DNA of 64,000 nt from Vibrio nitrifigilis (GTDB lineage: Bacteria; Pseudomonadota; Gammaproteobacteria; Enterobacterales; Vibrionaceae). The notes under the pieces were generated by a model, which saw nothing but the letters and a program-made list of their open reading frames with translations, was not told the DNA's origin and made no database searches. The translations under genes and the position numbers were made by a program. Location of the stretch: the NCBI RefSeq assembly GCF_015686695.1, contig NZ_JADPMR010000004.1, positions 372,001-436,000 on the forward strand. The letters are read 5' to 3'. Positions 25,634 to 34,088 of this stretch are shown one piece after another (position 1 is the first letter of the stretch; each line of letters opens with the position of its first letter).

Positions 25634-25969
25634 TGTCTTGGTTCCTGTTCACGACAACCGAGCGGGTTGAAATAGGGTAGATATTCATATCAATCAACGA
25701 GTCCATTATAAGCAGCTATTTTTTCATTGGAATAGAAAATAAAATTAATATTTCATTGTGAGAGGTGGATCAAATTAAGCGATTTTTAACGCTAGTTCAC
25801 TGTATATAAAGGCTTTATCTATAGGTGTGCTGTTTTTGAATTGTGATGAAAGTGGAATTTTTTAAAGGAAAATGAAATGAATAGCTCAAGTTGTTTCAAA
25901 ATTCGTTGAAAATGAAATTTTTATTCCTAATAATAATCCCATCGCATCTACGAGTATGAGGATTGCAAG
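25634..25969. promoter_or_regulatory. Divergent iolD-iolC control region with repeated ATTTCA/GGAA motifs
   Basis: This AT-rich 336-bp gap has recurring elements: CATTGGAATAGAAAAT with ATATTTCATT (25725-25757), GGAAAATGAAATGA (25867-25880), and TGAAAATGAAATTTTTATTCC-like sequence at 25907-25927. The last, reverse-complemented, closely resembles GGAATAAAATTTC at 33807-33819 before iolA. These shared elements are plausible binding sites for the RpiR regulator at 28074. No experimental consensus is claimed. Confidence 0.4.
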
Positions 25970-27892
25970 ATGAACGAGGTGAATAAACAACTGGATGTCA
26001 TCTGTATAGGTCGCGTCGCATTAGACTTATATGGACAACAAATTGGCTCACGTTTGGAAGACATGAATTCTTTCTCTAAATACCTAGGGGGATCGTCTGG
26101 TAACGTTGCTTACGGTACAGCTATTCAAGGTTTAAAATCAGGGATGCTGGCTCGTGTCGGTGATGAGCACATGGGACGCTTTTTGCGCGAAGAATTGCAA
26201 CGTGTTGGTTGTGATACCCAATGTCTGATTACAGATAAAGAAAGATTGACTGCATTAGTGATTCTAGGGATTAAAGACCAAGACACTTTCCCATTGATTT
26301 TCTACCGTGATAACTGTGCAGACATGGCATTGTGTGAAGATGATATCGATGAAAACTACATCGCATCATCTCGTGCATTGGCGATTACAGGTACTCACCT
26401 GTCTCACCCAAATACCCGTGGTGCGGTACTAAAAGCACTAGAATATGCTAAAAAACATGGTCTAAAACGTGCGCTTGATATCGATTATCGTCCTGTTTTA
26501 TGGGGATTAACTTCTCTAGGCGACGGTGAAACACGTTTTATCGAATCTGATGCAGTGACTAAATCATTGCAAGAAGTATTAGGTAACTTCGACCTTATTG
26601 TCGGTACAGAAGAAGAGTTCCATATTGCCGGTGGTACCACAAATACATTGGCCGCGCTACGTAAAGTCCGTGAATTTACTGATGCAGCGTTGGTGTGTAA
26701 ACGCGGTGCGGATGGCTGTTCTGTATTTGAAGGTCCAATTCCAGCAAGCTGGGATGACGTTGCGCTACAAAGTGGCGTCAAAGTCAAAGTACTGAACGTG
26801 TTAGGTGCTGGCGATGCCTTTATGTCTGGCTTGCTACGTGGCTACTTAAACGACGAAAGTTGGGAACAAAGCTGCCGTTACGCAAACGCTTGTGGTGCAT
26901 TGGTGGTTTCTCGCCATGGTTGTGCACCTGCTATGCCAACTAAAGCTGAGCTGGACAATTACTTACTACGTGATAAAGATGTTCCTCGCCCTGATAAAGA
27001 TGAACTTTTGAATCACTTACACCGTGTGACTACACGCAAACAAGAATGGCCTGAATTGTGTGTCTTCGCGTTTGACCATCGTCGTCAATTAACAGATATG
27101 TGTGAAGAAGTTGGCGCTGATGAAAGTCGCATTCCACAGTTGAAACAGTTATTACTACAAGCTGCACGCCAAACGGCAGAAGCGGCAGGGCTGAATCACT
27201 CCAGTGGTATTTTGGCGGACACGACCTTTGGCCAAGATGCATTGAATGAAATTACTGGTAATAACTGGTGGATCGGTCGACCAATTGAAATGCCAAGTTC
27301 TCGTCCACTGCGCTTAGAACACGGTAATATCGGTTCTCAACTGATTTCATGGCCACAAGAACATGTTGTGAAATGCCTGTTCTTCTACCATCCAAATGAC
27401 ACACAAGCGATGCGTGAAGAGCAAGAAGCATTGGTGACAGAAGTGTATCAAGCATGCTGCCAATCTGGCCATGAATTGCTTCTTGAATTGATTCTTCCAG
27501 CCGATTCAGCTGATAAAGATGAAAAACACTACGCAACGATTGTACAGCGCTTCTACGATTTGGGCGTGAAACCGGATTGGTGGAAACTTCCTCCACTAAA
27601 AGAAAAAGCAAATTGGGATACTATCAGTGGTTTGATTGACCAATATGACCCATATTGCCGTGGCATCGTTATTCTTGGTCTTGATGCTCCAAGTGATGAG
27701 TTGAAAGCTGGCTTTGCTAACGCGAAAGATGTAGAAAAAGTGAAAGGTTTCGCGGTTGGCCGTACTATCTTCGGTGAACCATCGAAGCAATGGTTGGCTG
27801 GTGAATATGATGATTATCAACTGATTCAAGCAGTTTCAGAAAACTATCTACGCTTGATTGGTTATTGGCGTGAAGTAAGACCTGCCAAATAA
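25970..27892 (+). CDS. iolC: Bifunctional 5-dehydro-2-deoxygluconokinase / DUF2090 aldolase-like protein (IolC fusion)
   Basis: A 640-residue two-domain protein. Residues 1-330 are a PfkB-family kinase that phosphorylates 5-dehydro-2-deoxygluconate: IGRVALDLYGQQIG at the start, GGSSGNVAYG near 41, and the ATP/catalytic motif LGAGDAFMSGLLRG near 280. Residues 335-640 are a DUF2090 domain of aldolase-like TIM-barrel type (VFAFDHRRQLTDM near 362, GRTIFGEPSKQWLAGEY near 598-614), thought to act on the phosphorylated product, replacing a separate IolJ. It is divergent from iolD and ends at a strong terminator. Confidence 0.9.
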   Translation: MNEVNKQLDVICIGRVALDLYGQQIGSRLEDMNSFSKYLGGSSGNVAYGTAIQGLKSGMLARVGDEHMGRFLREELQRVGCDTQCLITDKERLTALVILGIKDQDTFPLIFYRDNCADMALCEDDIDENYIASSRALAITGTHLSHPNTRGAVLKALEYAKKHGLKRALDIDYRPVLWGLTSLGDGETRFIESDAVTKSLQEVLGNFDLIVGTEEEFHIAGGTTNTLAALRKVREFTDAALVCKRGADGCSVFEGPIPASWDDVALQSGVKVKVLNVLGAGDAFMSGLLRGYLNDESWEQSCRYANACGALVVSRHGCAPAMPTKAELDNYLLRDKDVPRPDKDELLNHLHRVTTRKQEWPELCVFAFDHRRQLTDMCEEVGADESRIPQLKQLLLQAARQTAEAAGLNHSSGILADTTFGQDALNEITGNNWWIGRPIEMPSSRPLRLEHGNIGSQLISWPQEHVVKCLFFYHPNDTQAMREEQEALVTEVYQACCQSGHELLLELILPADSADKDEKHYATIVQRFYDLGVKPDWWKLPPLKEKANWDTISGLIDQYDPYCRGIVILGLDAPSDELKAGFANAKDVEKVKGFAVGRTIFGEPSKQWLAGEYDDYQLIQAVSENYLRLIGYWREVRPAK

Positions 27893-27903
27893 ACCATCGT
27901 TTT

Positions 27904-27930
27904 AAAAAGCCAGCATTTTGCTGGCTTTTT
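27904..27930 (+). terminator. Rho-independent terminator after iolC
   Basis: AAAAAGCCAGCA (27904-27915) and TGCTGGCTTTTT (27919-27930) make a 12-bp stem with a 3-base loop, ending in a T-run, 12 bases after the stop codon. Confidence 0.9.
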
Positions 27931-28073
27931 TATCACCTAAGATAGAAATTTGAGAGCATTTCCTTTATAGTTCCACACGGAACGTGAAATATTTGTATTA
28001 AAAAAATAAAAACCGGAACACCTTCGTCAAATTTAATCTTATTTGGGCTTTCTATTCATTAACAGAAGCATAG

Positions 28074-28916
28074 ATGACAAACATTATGACAACAACAACA
28101 CAACTTGCGGAGCTACAGGAAGAGATCCGTGCTCGTTATAGTAGTTTAAGTAAACGTTTAAAGCAGATCGCACAATATGTGCTAGATAATAGCAGTACGA
28201 TTCCTTTTGATACCATAGCGGAAATAGCCAAAAAAGCCGATGTTCCACCTTCTACATTAATTCGTTTTGCGAATGCGTTTGGCTATGATGGTTTTAATGA
28301 AATGAAACAAGTATTCCGGGATAACTTGATGGAAGATACCGTAAGTTATACCGAACGAGTTAAGCTATATCGTCAAACCAATGATGACGGTATGGATGCA
28401 CCAGAATCGCCCAGTGAGATTTTAAAAACGTTCAGCATGGTGAACGCCACGGCACTTAAACAGTTACCTAACTCCATTAATAAAGAGGATTTGGCGCTCG
28501 CCGTTGAGTTACTCAATAACGCGGAAAATATCTACGTGATTGGTTTAAGGCGTTCTTTTAGTGTCGCTTCTTACTTAACTTACGCGTTCCGCCACTTGGA
28601 ACGTCGAACCTTTTTAATTGATGGCTTAGGCGGCATGTTCCGTGAACAATTGGCATTAGTGAAACCGACCGATGTCGTGATTGCCATTAGCTATTCACCT
28701 TATTCTAAAGAAGTGGTCGATTTGGTCCAATTAGGTGTTGAAAAGGGCGCCAAACAGATTGCGATTACCGATAGTATGGTCAGCCCACTTTCTGCCTTTA
28801 GTGATGTGTCTTTTGTGATTCGTGAAGCACAAATGGACGGCTTCCGTTCGCAAATCTCTTCTATGTGCTTGGCACAGACTCTCATGCTGTCTATGGCCGT
28901 TGATAACGCCAAATAA
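28074..28916 (+). CDS. RpiR/MurR family regulator, probably of the iol genes
   Basis: A 280-residue regulator. The N-terminal helix-turn-helix of RpiR type covers about residues 12-85 (SLSKRLKQIAQYVLDNSST, then IAKKADVPPSTLIRFANAFGYDGF). A SIS sugar-phosphate-binding domain covers about 140-270 (AENIYVIGLRRSFSVASYL; VVIAISYSPYSKEVVDL). Members bind sugar phosphates; in other gamma-proteobacteria an RpiR-type IolR represses inositol genes. Its place between iolC and iolB supports that role here, though direct proof is absent. It is closed by its own terminator. Confidence 0.85.
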   Translation: MTNIMTTTTQLAELQEEIRARYSSLSKRLKQIAQYVLDNSSTIPFDTIAEIAKKADVPPSTLIRFANAFGYDGFNEMKQVFRDNLMEDTVSYTERVKLYRQTNDDGMDAPESPSEILKTFSMVNATALKQLPNSINKEDLALAVELLNNAENIYVIGLRRSFSVASYLTYAFRHLERRTFLIDGLGGMFREQLALVKPTDVVIAISYSPYSKEVVDLVQLGVEKGAKQIAITDSMVSPLSAFSDVSFVIREAQMDGFRSQISSMCLAQTLMLSMAVDNAK

Positions 28917-28936
28917 CTGCTAAGTGCAATGTATAT

Positions 28937-28963
28937 AGAGCGCCACATGATGGCGCTCTTTTC
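28937..28963 (+). terminator. Rho-independent terminator after the RpiR gene
   Basis: AGAGCGCCA (28937-28945) pairs with TGGCGCTCT (28951-28959), followed by TTTTCGTTTT. Confidence 0.8.
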
Positions 28964-29184
28964 GTTTTATGAAATAGCATCTGGCAAATATTATAGAATT
29001 AGGCAGAATTCTCGGACTATCAGGCAGTCACTTCCACTTAAATTTCTACTAAGATTATTTATTCATAAAAGTAATATTCGTCCTCATTGAATACTCTTTA
29101 GTTTTTTCAGTAAAAGAGACTACAGAGAATGATTCGAGCCGTTCTATTGCAAAAGTCATATAGCTAAATTCAAAGGAAGCGAAA

Positions 29185-30234
29185 ATGAAAACAGTAGGTT
29201 ATGCAGCACATTCTGCAGATTCTGAATTGGTTCCATATCATTTTGAACGTCGTGAATTACGCGGCAATGATGTCGCAATTGAAATTACCTATTGCGGTGT
29301 GTGCCACTCAGATTTACATACCGTAAATGGTGATTGGGGGCCTCAGCCATATCCTTTAGTCCCTGGACATGAAATTGTCGGAATAGTGACTGCAATTGGT
29401 GACGACGTGGGAACCTATAAAGTAGGTGATAAAGTCGCTGTTGGTTGTATGGTGGATTCTTGTCAAGAATGTGACCAGTGTGAGCACGGTGAAGAGCAGT
29501 ACTGTCGTCATGGTATGACGCCAACCTACGGGGCTCCTGATCGTGAAACTGGGGAAATCACTCAAGGTGGTTACTCAAAACACATTGTGGTCCGTGAAGA
29601 GTTTGTGTTACGTATTCCAGACAACATGGATATGTCGCGCGCGGCGCCGATTCTATGTGCAGGTATTACGACATTTTCACCGCTGCGTACGTGGAATGTG
29701 AAAGCAGGCACTCGGGTTGGTGTTATCGGCCTTGGTGGTTTAGGGCATATGGCGGTTAAACTGGCCGTCGCAATGGATGCTGAAGTGACGGTGATCAGTC
29801 GCTCGAACAATAAAGAAGCCGAAGCAAAAGCGCTAGGGGCGAAAGGGATCTTAGCATCCACCGATAATGAAGCGATGCAACAATCACTCAATGCGTTTGA
29901 TTTAATCATCGATACTGTGCCAACTAAGCACGATGTGAATATCTACACGCCGTTATTAGATGTTGACGGTTCACTCGTTATTGTCGGGCAAGTAGGGCCT
30001 TTAGAAGAGCTAATGTCAGTACCTCTCGTGTTTGGCCGCCGCCGTGTTGCGGGCTCTCTCATTGGTGGTATTGCGGAAACTCAAGAAGTGTTGGATTTCT
30101 GCGCGAAGCACAATGTGTATCCAGAATGCGAAATGATTAAGATTGATGAAATCAACTCTGCATTTGAACGCTTAGCAAAAGGCGATTTAGCGCACCGTTT
30201 TGTGATTGATATGGGTTCTTTAACCGCCGCCTAA
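29185..30234 (+). CDS. Zinc-dependent NAD(P)-dependent alcohol dehydrogenase (YahK/CAD-like)
   Basis: A 349-residue medium-chain dehydrogenase. Catalytic zinc ligands sit in CGVCHSDLH (Cys near 38) and PGHEIVG (His-Glu near 60). The structural zinc uses four Cys in SCQECDQCEHGEEQYC (about 93-108). The cofactor fold has GLGGLG near 177 followed by VISRSNNKEAEA, where Ser-Arg-Ser suggests NADPH preference. It closely resembles E. coli YahK, which reduces broad aldehydes. It lies inside the iol region but has no known step in the pathway; it might reduce malonate semialdehyde or be unrelated. A GGAAGCG ribosome site precedes it. Confidence 0.9.
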   Translation: MKTVGYAAHSADSELVPYHFERRELRGNDVAIEITYCGVCHSDLHTVNGDWGPQPYPLVPGHEIVGIVTAIGDDVGTYKVGDKVAVGCMVDSCQECDQCEHGEEQYCRHGMTPTYGAPDRETGEITQGGYSKHIVVREEFVLRIPDNMDMSRAAPILCAGITTFSPLRTWNVKAGTRVGVIGLGGLGHMAVKLAVAMDAEVTVISRSNNKEAEAKALGAKGILASTDNEAMQQSLNAFDLIIDTVPTKHDVNIYTPLLDVDGSLVIVGQVGPLEELMSVPLVFGRRRVAGSLIGGIAETQEVLDFCAKHNVYPECEMIKIDEINSAFERLAKGDLAHRFVIDMGSLTAA

Positions 30235-30284
30235 TTCAATGATGAAAGAATGGCGATAAAAAGGCCATTAGTAGAATAAAGCGA

Positions 30285-30320
30285 CCCCCAATAGTTGGAC
30301 ACCAATTATTGGGGGCTTTT
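30285..30320 (+). terminator. Long hairpin terminator after the alcohol dehydrogenase
   Basis: CCCCCAATA (30285-30293) pairs with TATTGGGGG (30307-30315), and the inner GTTGG/CCAAT extends the stem by five pairs with one G-U, around a 3-base loop. It is followed by CTTTTTA. Confidence 0.8.
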
Positions 30321-30464
30321 TATTTGCGTGAAATGAACAGTAGAAGGGCACAGCAAAGGCTTTTTAGCACAATCAGTTAACCAGTTCGTGATCCCATTCT
30401 TGTTGTTTAATTAAACCGTAGACTATGCTTTTTATTTGATAATTAACGAAAAGGGAGCGGTCGA

Positions 30465-30842
30465 GTGATCACAATTAATATTCAAGACAAACCCCTAGTG
30501 GAGATTGAATATCTTCATCCAATGAATGCACAACAAGCGTTAGAAATGGCTTACGATATTATCGATGATGCAAGCAAGTTTTCTTATTCACTAGAATACT
30601 ATGGCGCTAATCTAGGGTACTTGGTTGATATGATCAACGATACTTATGATACCTACGAGCCTGGAGAACATCCGTATTTCTTCTGGGAGTTTTTGGTGAA
30701 TAACCAAGAGGCCATGGTTGGGATTGATAATTTAGATTTACACGATAACGATGTGATTAACATGCGCTACATTGAGTTTGATCCGAACGAACATGATGAA
30801 TGGATGCAGTCACAAACAAAAAGAGACAAGTTGCACTCGTAG
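30465..30842 (+). CDS. DUF4430 domain protein, cytoplasmic form
   Basis: A 125-residue protein with a GTG start at 30465, chosen because AAAGGGAGCGG lies just before it. Residues 18-105 fit the DUF4430 fold, related to the C-terminal domain of transcobalamin: ALEMAYDIID, SYSLEYYGANLGYLVDMINDTYD, YFFWEFLVNNQEAMVGIDN and the close HDNDVINMRYIEF. DUF4430 is often found in exported or surface proteins, yet this one has no signal peptide. The acidic composition is marked. Its role is unknown. It stands alone, convergent with iolB. Confidence 0.7.
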   Translation: MITINIQDKPLVEIEYLHPMNAQQALEMAYDIIDDASKFSYSLEYYGANLGYLVDMINDTYDTYEPGEHPYFFWEFLVNNQEAMVGIDNLDLHDNDVINMRYIEFDPNEHDEWMQSQTKRDKLHS

Positions 30843-30861
30843 TGGAATAAATGAAGCAAAC

Positions 30862-30896
30862 AAAAAAGGCGGCCAGTCGGGTGACAATCTGGCCGC
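30862..30896 (-). terminator. Rho-independent terminator after iolB
   Basis: GCGGCCAG (30869-30876) pairs with CTGGCCGC (30889-30896). Read on the minus strand it runs into CTTTTTTG. It lies about 45 bases beyond the iolB stop. Confidence 0.8.
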
Positions 30897-30941
30897 AATA
30901 AATTATACCCAGCAGCTTGAGGAGACTGAGTATAAACCTAC

Positions 30942-31760
30942 CTAGTCTTCTTTAGGGTAAGCGTCGGTGTTGATCCAAGAATGATCATCTTCCCAAGTGA
31001 ATTTCCATTGGCGGATAGGACCTGCCATTACGTTTAAGTAATAGCCGTCATAACCCGCTAACATGGCTACAGGGTGGTAGCCGCGTGGTACTTTAACAAC
31101 ATCATGATCGTAAACCGCCATGGTTTCATCGAGATCACGTTCATCAGTATAAACACGTTGTAAACAGAAACCTTGCGCTGGATTTAAGCGGTGGTAGTAG
31201 GTTTCTTCCAAATAAGTTTCAGTATCAGAAGCGGTATCATGCTTGTGGCTAGGGTATGAGCTGGTATCACCTTCTGCGGTATAAACTTCAACCACTAGCA
31301 AGCTATCTGCTGGTTCTGTTTCTGGCAGAATATTTTGTACGTGACGTTTGTTGCGACCTTTACCACGGTATTCAACACTGACGTCATCAGGGCCGATTAA
31401 GCGAGCTGGCAAGTTGCCTTGGCTAGGGGCGCTACATACGGCTAATTCAAGTTTTGTTGTGGCTTCAACGACTACTTTGTCATCATGTGGGACATAGACA
31501 GAGTAGGCTGGTATTTTTTCAAATACATCCATACGTTGGCCAATTTCCCCAAAAGACTCTTTGCTTGTGGTGATTTTTGCTTTACCAGCGATCAACACCA
31601 AACATAGCTCACGATCGCCACTTTCTAGTGTGATGGTTTGACCTTTAGTCAGTTGATAAGCATCGAAACCAACATATTTCCAACCTGCGTTTTCTGGAGT
31701 GATATGTTGAATGAGGCCTTCCCCATTCGGTTTTTGGTATTTCGATAGTAAGTTACTCAC
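30942..31760 (-). CDS. iolB: 5-deoxy-glucuronate isomerase (IolB)
   Basis: A 272-residue bicupin enzyme that isomerises 5-deoxy-glucuronate to 5-dehydro-2-deoxygluconate, the step after IolD. Recognisable pieces are GWKYVGFDAYQLTKGQT (about residues 26-42), NILPETEPADSLLVVEVYT near 143, and the metal-binding second cupin SSYPSHKHD with ETYYHRLNPAQGFCLQRVYTD (about 166-205), then VVKVPRGYHPV. It lies downstream of iolA on the minus strand, about 90 bases apart, probably one transcript. The ribosome site is AAGGAG before 31760. Confidence 0.93.
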   Translation of the reverse strand: MSNLLSKYQKPNGEGLIQHITPENAGWKYVGFDAYQLTKGQTITLESGDRELCLVLIAGKAKITTSKESFGEIGQRMDVFEKIPAYSVYVPHDDKVVVEATTKLELAVCSAPSQGNLPARLIGPDDVSVEYRGKGRNKRHVQNILPETEPADSLLVVEVYTAEGDTSSYPSHKHDTASDTETYLEETYYHRLNPAQGFCLQRVYTDERDLDETMAVYDHDVVKVPRGYHPVAMLAGYDGYYLNVMAGPIRQWKFTWEDDHSWINTDAYPKED

Positions 31761-31849
31761 TGGAGACTCCTTATTTTCCCTGTCGAATGGGAAGTTGTAG
31801 CGTGCTATTCAGAGCACGCTACAGCTCCTATGGCTTTGGGGTTATTAGT

Positions 31850-33358
31850 TTAACCTAGCGTTGGCATGCTGAACTCAGCAATGCTGTGTTCGCCATTTGG
31901 CCAACGTGTTGTAATGGTTTTCATACGAGTGTAGAAACGAACGCCGTCTGGACCGTGTACGTGTAGCGCACCAAAGATTGAACGTTTCCAACCACCAAAT
32001 GAGTGATAAGCCATTGGTACAGCAACTGGAACGTTAACGCCGACCATACCTGCTTGTACACGCATAGTGAAGTCACGAGCGTATTGGCCATTAGTAGTAA
32101 AGATCGCGCTACCGTTACCGTATTCGCTGCTATTTACGATTTCAAGGGCTGTTTCATAATCTGGTGCGCGGATAATACCGAGTACAGGGCCGAAGATTTC
32201 TTCGCGGTGAATACGCATACCTGGTTTCACATCGTCAAATAGCGTACCGCCAACGAAATAGCCATCAGGGTATCCTGCCACTTCATGGTGGCGACCATCG
32301 ACAACCAATTTAGCCCCTTCTTGTTCACCAATGTTGATGTAACCTAGCACTTTTTCTTGGTGAGCTTTAGAAATTAGTGGGCCCATGTCTTTGTCTTTTT
32401 GGCCTGGTTCAGGAATACCTGCACCAATTTGTAGAGCTTGTACTTTTGGTGTTAATTGGCTAATCAGTTTGTCTGCGGTGTCATCACCGACAGCAACAAC
32501 AATTGGTAGTGCCATACAACGTTCACCAGCAGAGCCGTAAGCACCGCCCATGATGGCATCAACACAAGAATCAAGATCGGCATCCGGCATGACAATCGCA
32601 TGGTTTTTCGCTGCGCCAAAGGCCTGAACGCGTTTACCGTGTTTACTTGCTGTGCTGTAAACGATTTCTGCAACAGCAGATGAACCAACAAAACTTACCG
32701 CTTGAATGCGTGGATCTTCAGAAAGAATCGCTGCACTGTCGTTAGGGCAGTGGATCACGTTGAAGACACCATCAGGAAGGCCGGCTTCTTTTAGCAGTTC
32801 TGCCATTTTCATGGCTGCAGATGGTGCTGTGACAGGTGGCTTCAAGACGAAAGTGTTACCACAAGCAAGGGCAACTGGGAACATCCACATCGGTACCATT
32901 GCTGGGAAGTTAAATGGCGTGATACCAGCAACAACACCAAGAGGTTGCATGACAGAGAAGCTGTCGACATTAGTACCTACGTTGTTCGAAAACTCACCTT
33001 TTAATAGGTGTGGGATACCACAGGCAAATTCAACAACTTCAATACCACGAGTAAGTTCGCCTTGAGCATCTGATAATACTTTGCCGTTTTCTTCAGAAAT
33101 GATTTTTGCTAGTTCTGTACGATTTTCTTCGAGCAAATCTTTAAATTTAAACAGAATGCGTGCTCTGCGTAGTGGAGTCATTGCCGACCATGATGGGAAT
33201 GCTTTGTCTGCTGTATCAATTGCAGCGCGAATTTCATCATCACTACTTTGAGTCAGTTGGGCAATCACTTGACCTGTTGCTGGGTTATAAATAGGTTCAG
33301 TTTTGCCTGTGTGGCTGACTTGAGTACGTCCACCAATAAAATTGCCGACCGTGTTCAT
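31850..33358 (-). CDS. iolA: CoA-acylating methylmalonate/malonate-semialdehyde dehydrogenase (IolA/MmsA)
   Basis: A 502-residue aldehyde dehydrogenase that turns malonate semialdehyde into acetyl-CoA (or methylmalonate semialdehyde into propionyl-CoA), the last iol step. Typical residues are VMQPLGVVAGITPFNFPAMVPMWMF near 136, VSFVGSSAVAEIVY near 222, and the catalytic Cys in YGSAGERCMALP near 280. The FGAAKNHAIVMPDAD stretch in place of the usual ELGGK marks the CoA-dependent MMSDH subfamily. It heads the iolA-iolB unit; a GGAACTAG site lies before the start. Confidence 0.93.
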   Translation of the reverse strand: MNTVGNFIGGRTQVSHTGKTEPIYNPATGQVIAQLTQSSDDEIRAAIDTADKAFPSWSAMTPLRRARILFKFKDLLEENRTELAKIISEENGKVLSDAQGELTRGIEVVEFACGIPHLLKGEFSNNVGTNVDSFSVMQPLGVVAGITPFNFPAMVPMWMFPVALACGNTFVLKPPVTAPSAAMKMAELLKEAGLPDGVFNVIHCPNDSAAILSEDPRIQAVSFVGSSAVAEIVYSTASKHGKRVQAFGAAKNHAIVMPDADLDSCVDAIMGGAYGSAGERCMALPIVVAVGDDTADKLISQLTPKVQALQIGAGIPEPGQKDKDMGPLISKAHQEKVLGYINIGEQEGAKLVVDGRHHEVAGYPDGYFVGGTLFDDVKPGMRIHREEIFGPVLGIIRAPDYETALEIVNSSEYGNGSAIFTTNGQYARDFTMRVQAGMVGVNVPVAVPMAYHSFGGWKRSIFGALHVHGPDGVRFYTRMKTITTRWPNGEHSIAEFSMPTLG

Positions 33359-34088
33359 ATCTAGTTCCTTTTGTTTCGTTGTTTGGAAAATGCGTTATCG
33401 AACTGTGCGTTTTGGTTCTCGTGGTTGGCTTCATTCGAAAACGATGGTGATAATTTATTATTTCGAAATAAATATTTCAATATTATTGGTCATTAATTTG
33501 TTGTTTCATTTTTGGCTTTGTGATGATCCGCTCGTTTTGATGGGAAAAACGTTAAGATTAGACTTAATAGCAGAAATGAGCGGTTTTATGTGAGCCAAAC
33601 CACTGTAATTATATGATTAATGTGGAAGTTATCGTTCTTTCTTATTTTGGGAGTGTGTTATATAGCGTATTCAAATCGATAAAAACGGGGACGATAAACT
33701 GAGTGAGGAACGAAAAATGGTCAAGGGAGATCAAAAGAATTGGGTCAAAAATGGAATGTTCATTAAGAAATGAAATGCAGCGATTTTCATTGTTGTCGTT
33801 AATTTTGGAATAAAATTTCTATTTTTAAAGCGGCAGACAGTCACAATTGTGATGCGTCTAGCTGAAATAATCAGTGCATACGTTATCATGGCAGTATGAA
33901 TTAAGTGGTCATATTCCTTCCAATAGCCAAATTTCTTCAGCTCTGTTCTTCCTTATGCCTAAGTGAACTCCGAATATACGATCCTGTGCTCATCAAAGAA
34001 TACAGTTTAAGAAAAATCACGGCATAAATGTCATTCTTTCGTTCGAAGTGTTCTGTCACTCCTAACACCCAAACAAAAGGTTAATTCT
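33359..34088. promoter_or_regulatory. 730-bp divergent control region before iolA and the DUF1593 gene
   Basis: No credible gene is seen on either strand. Near iolA there is a TTATTTCGAAATAA palindrome (around 33457-33470). At 33807-33827 lies GGAATAAAATTTCTATTTTT, much like the element at 25907-25927 before iolC, and GGAATGTTCATT plus AGAAATGAAATG lie at 33753-33777. These are candidate regulator sites shared across the iol genes. An AAGGTTAATTCT ribosome site precedes 34089. Confidence 0.4.

Noticed and set aside
30281..30320. GGACACC-containing repeat resembling an IS3-type end
   Set aside because: It forms one symmetrical stem-loop with a T-run right after a stop codon, which fits a terminator; no transposase or second end is nearby.
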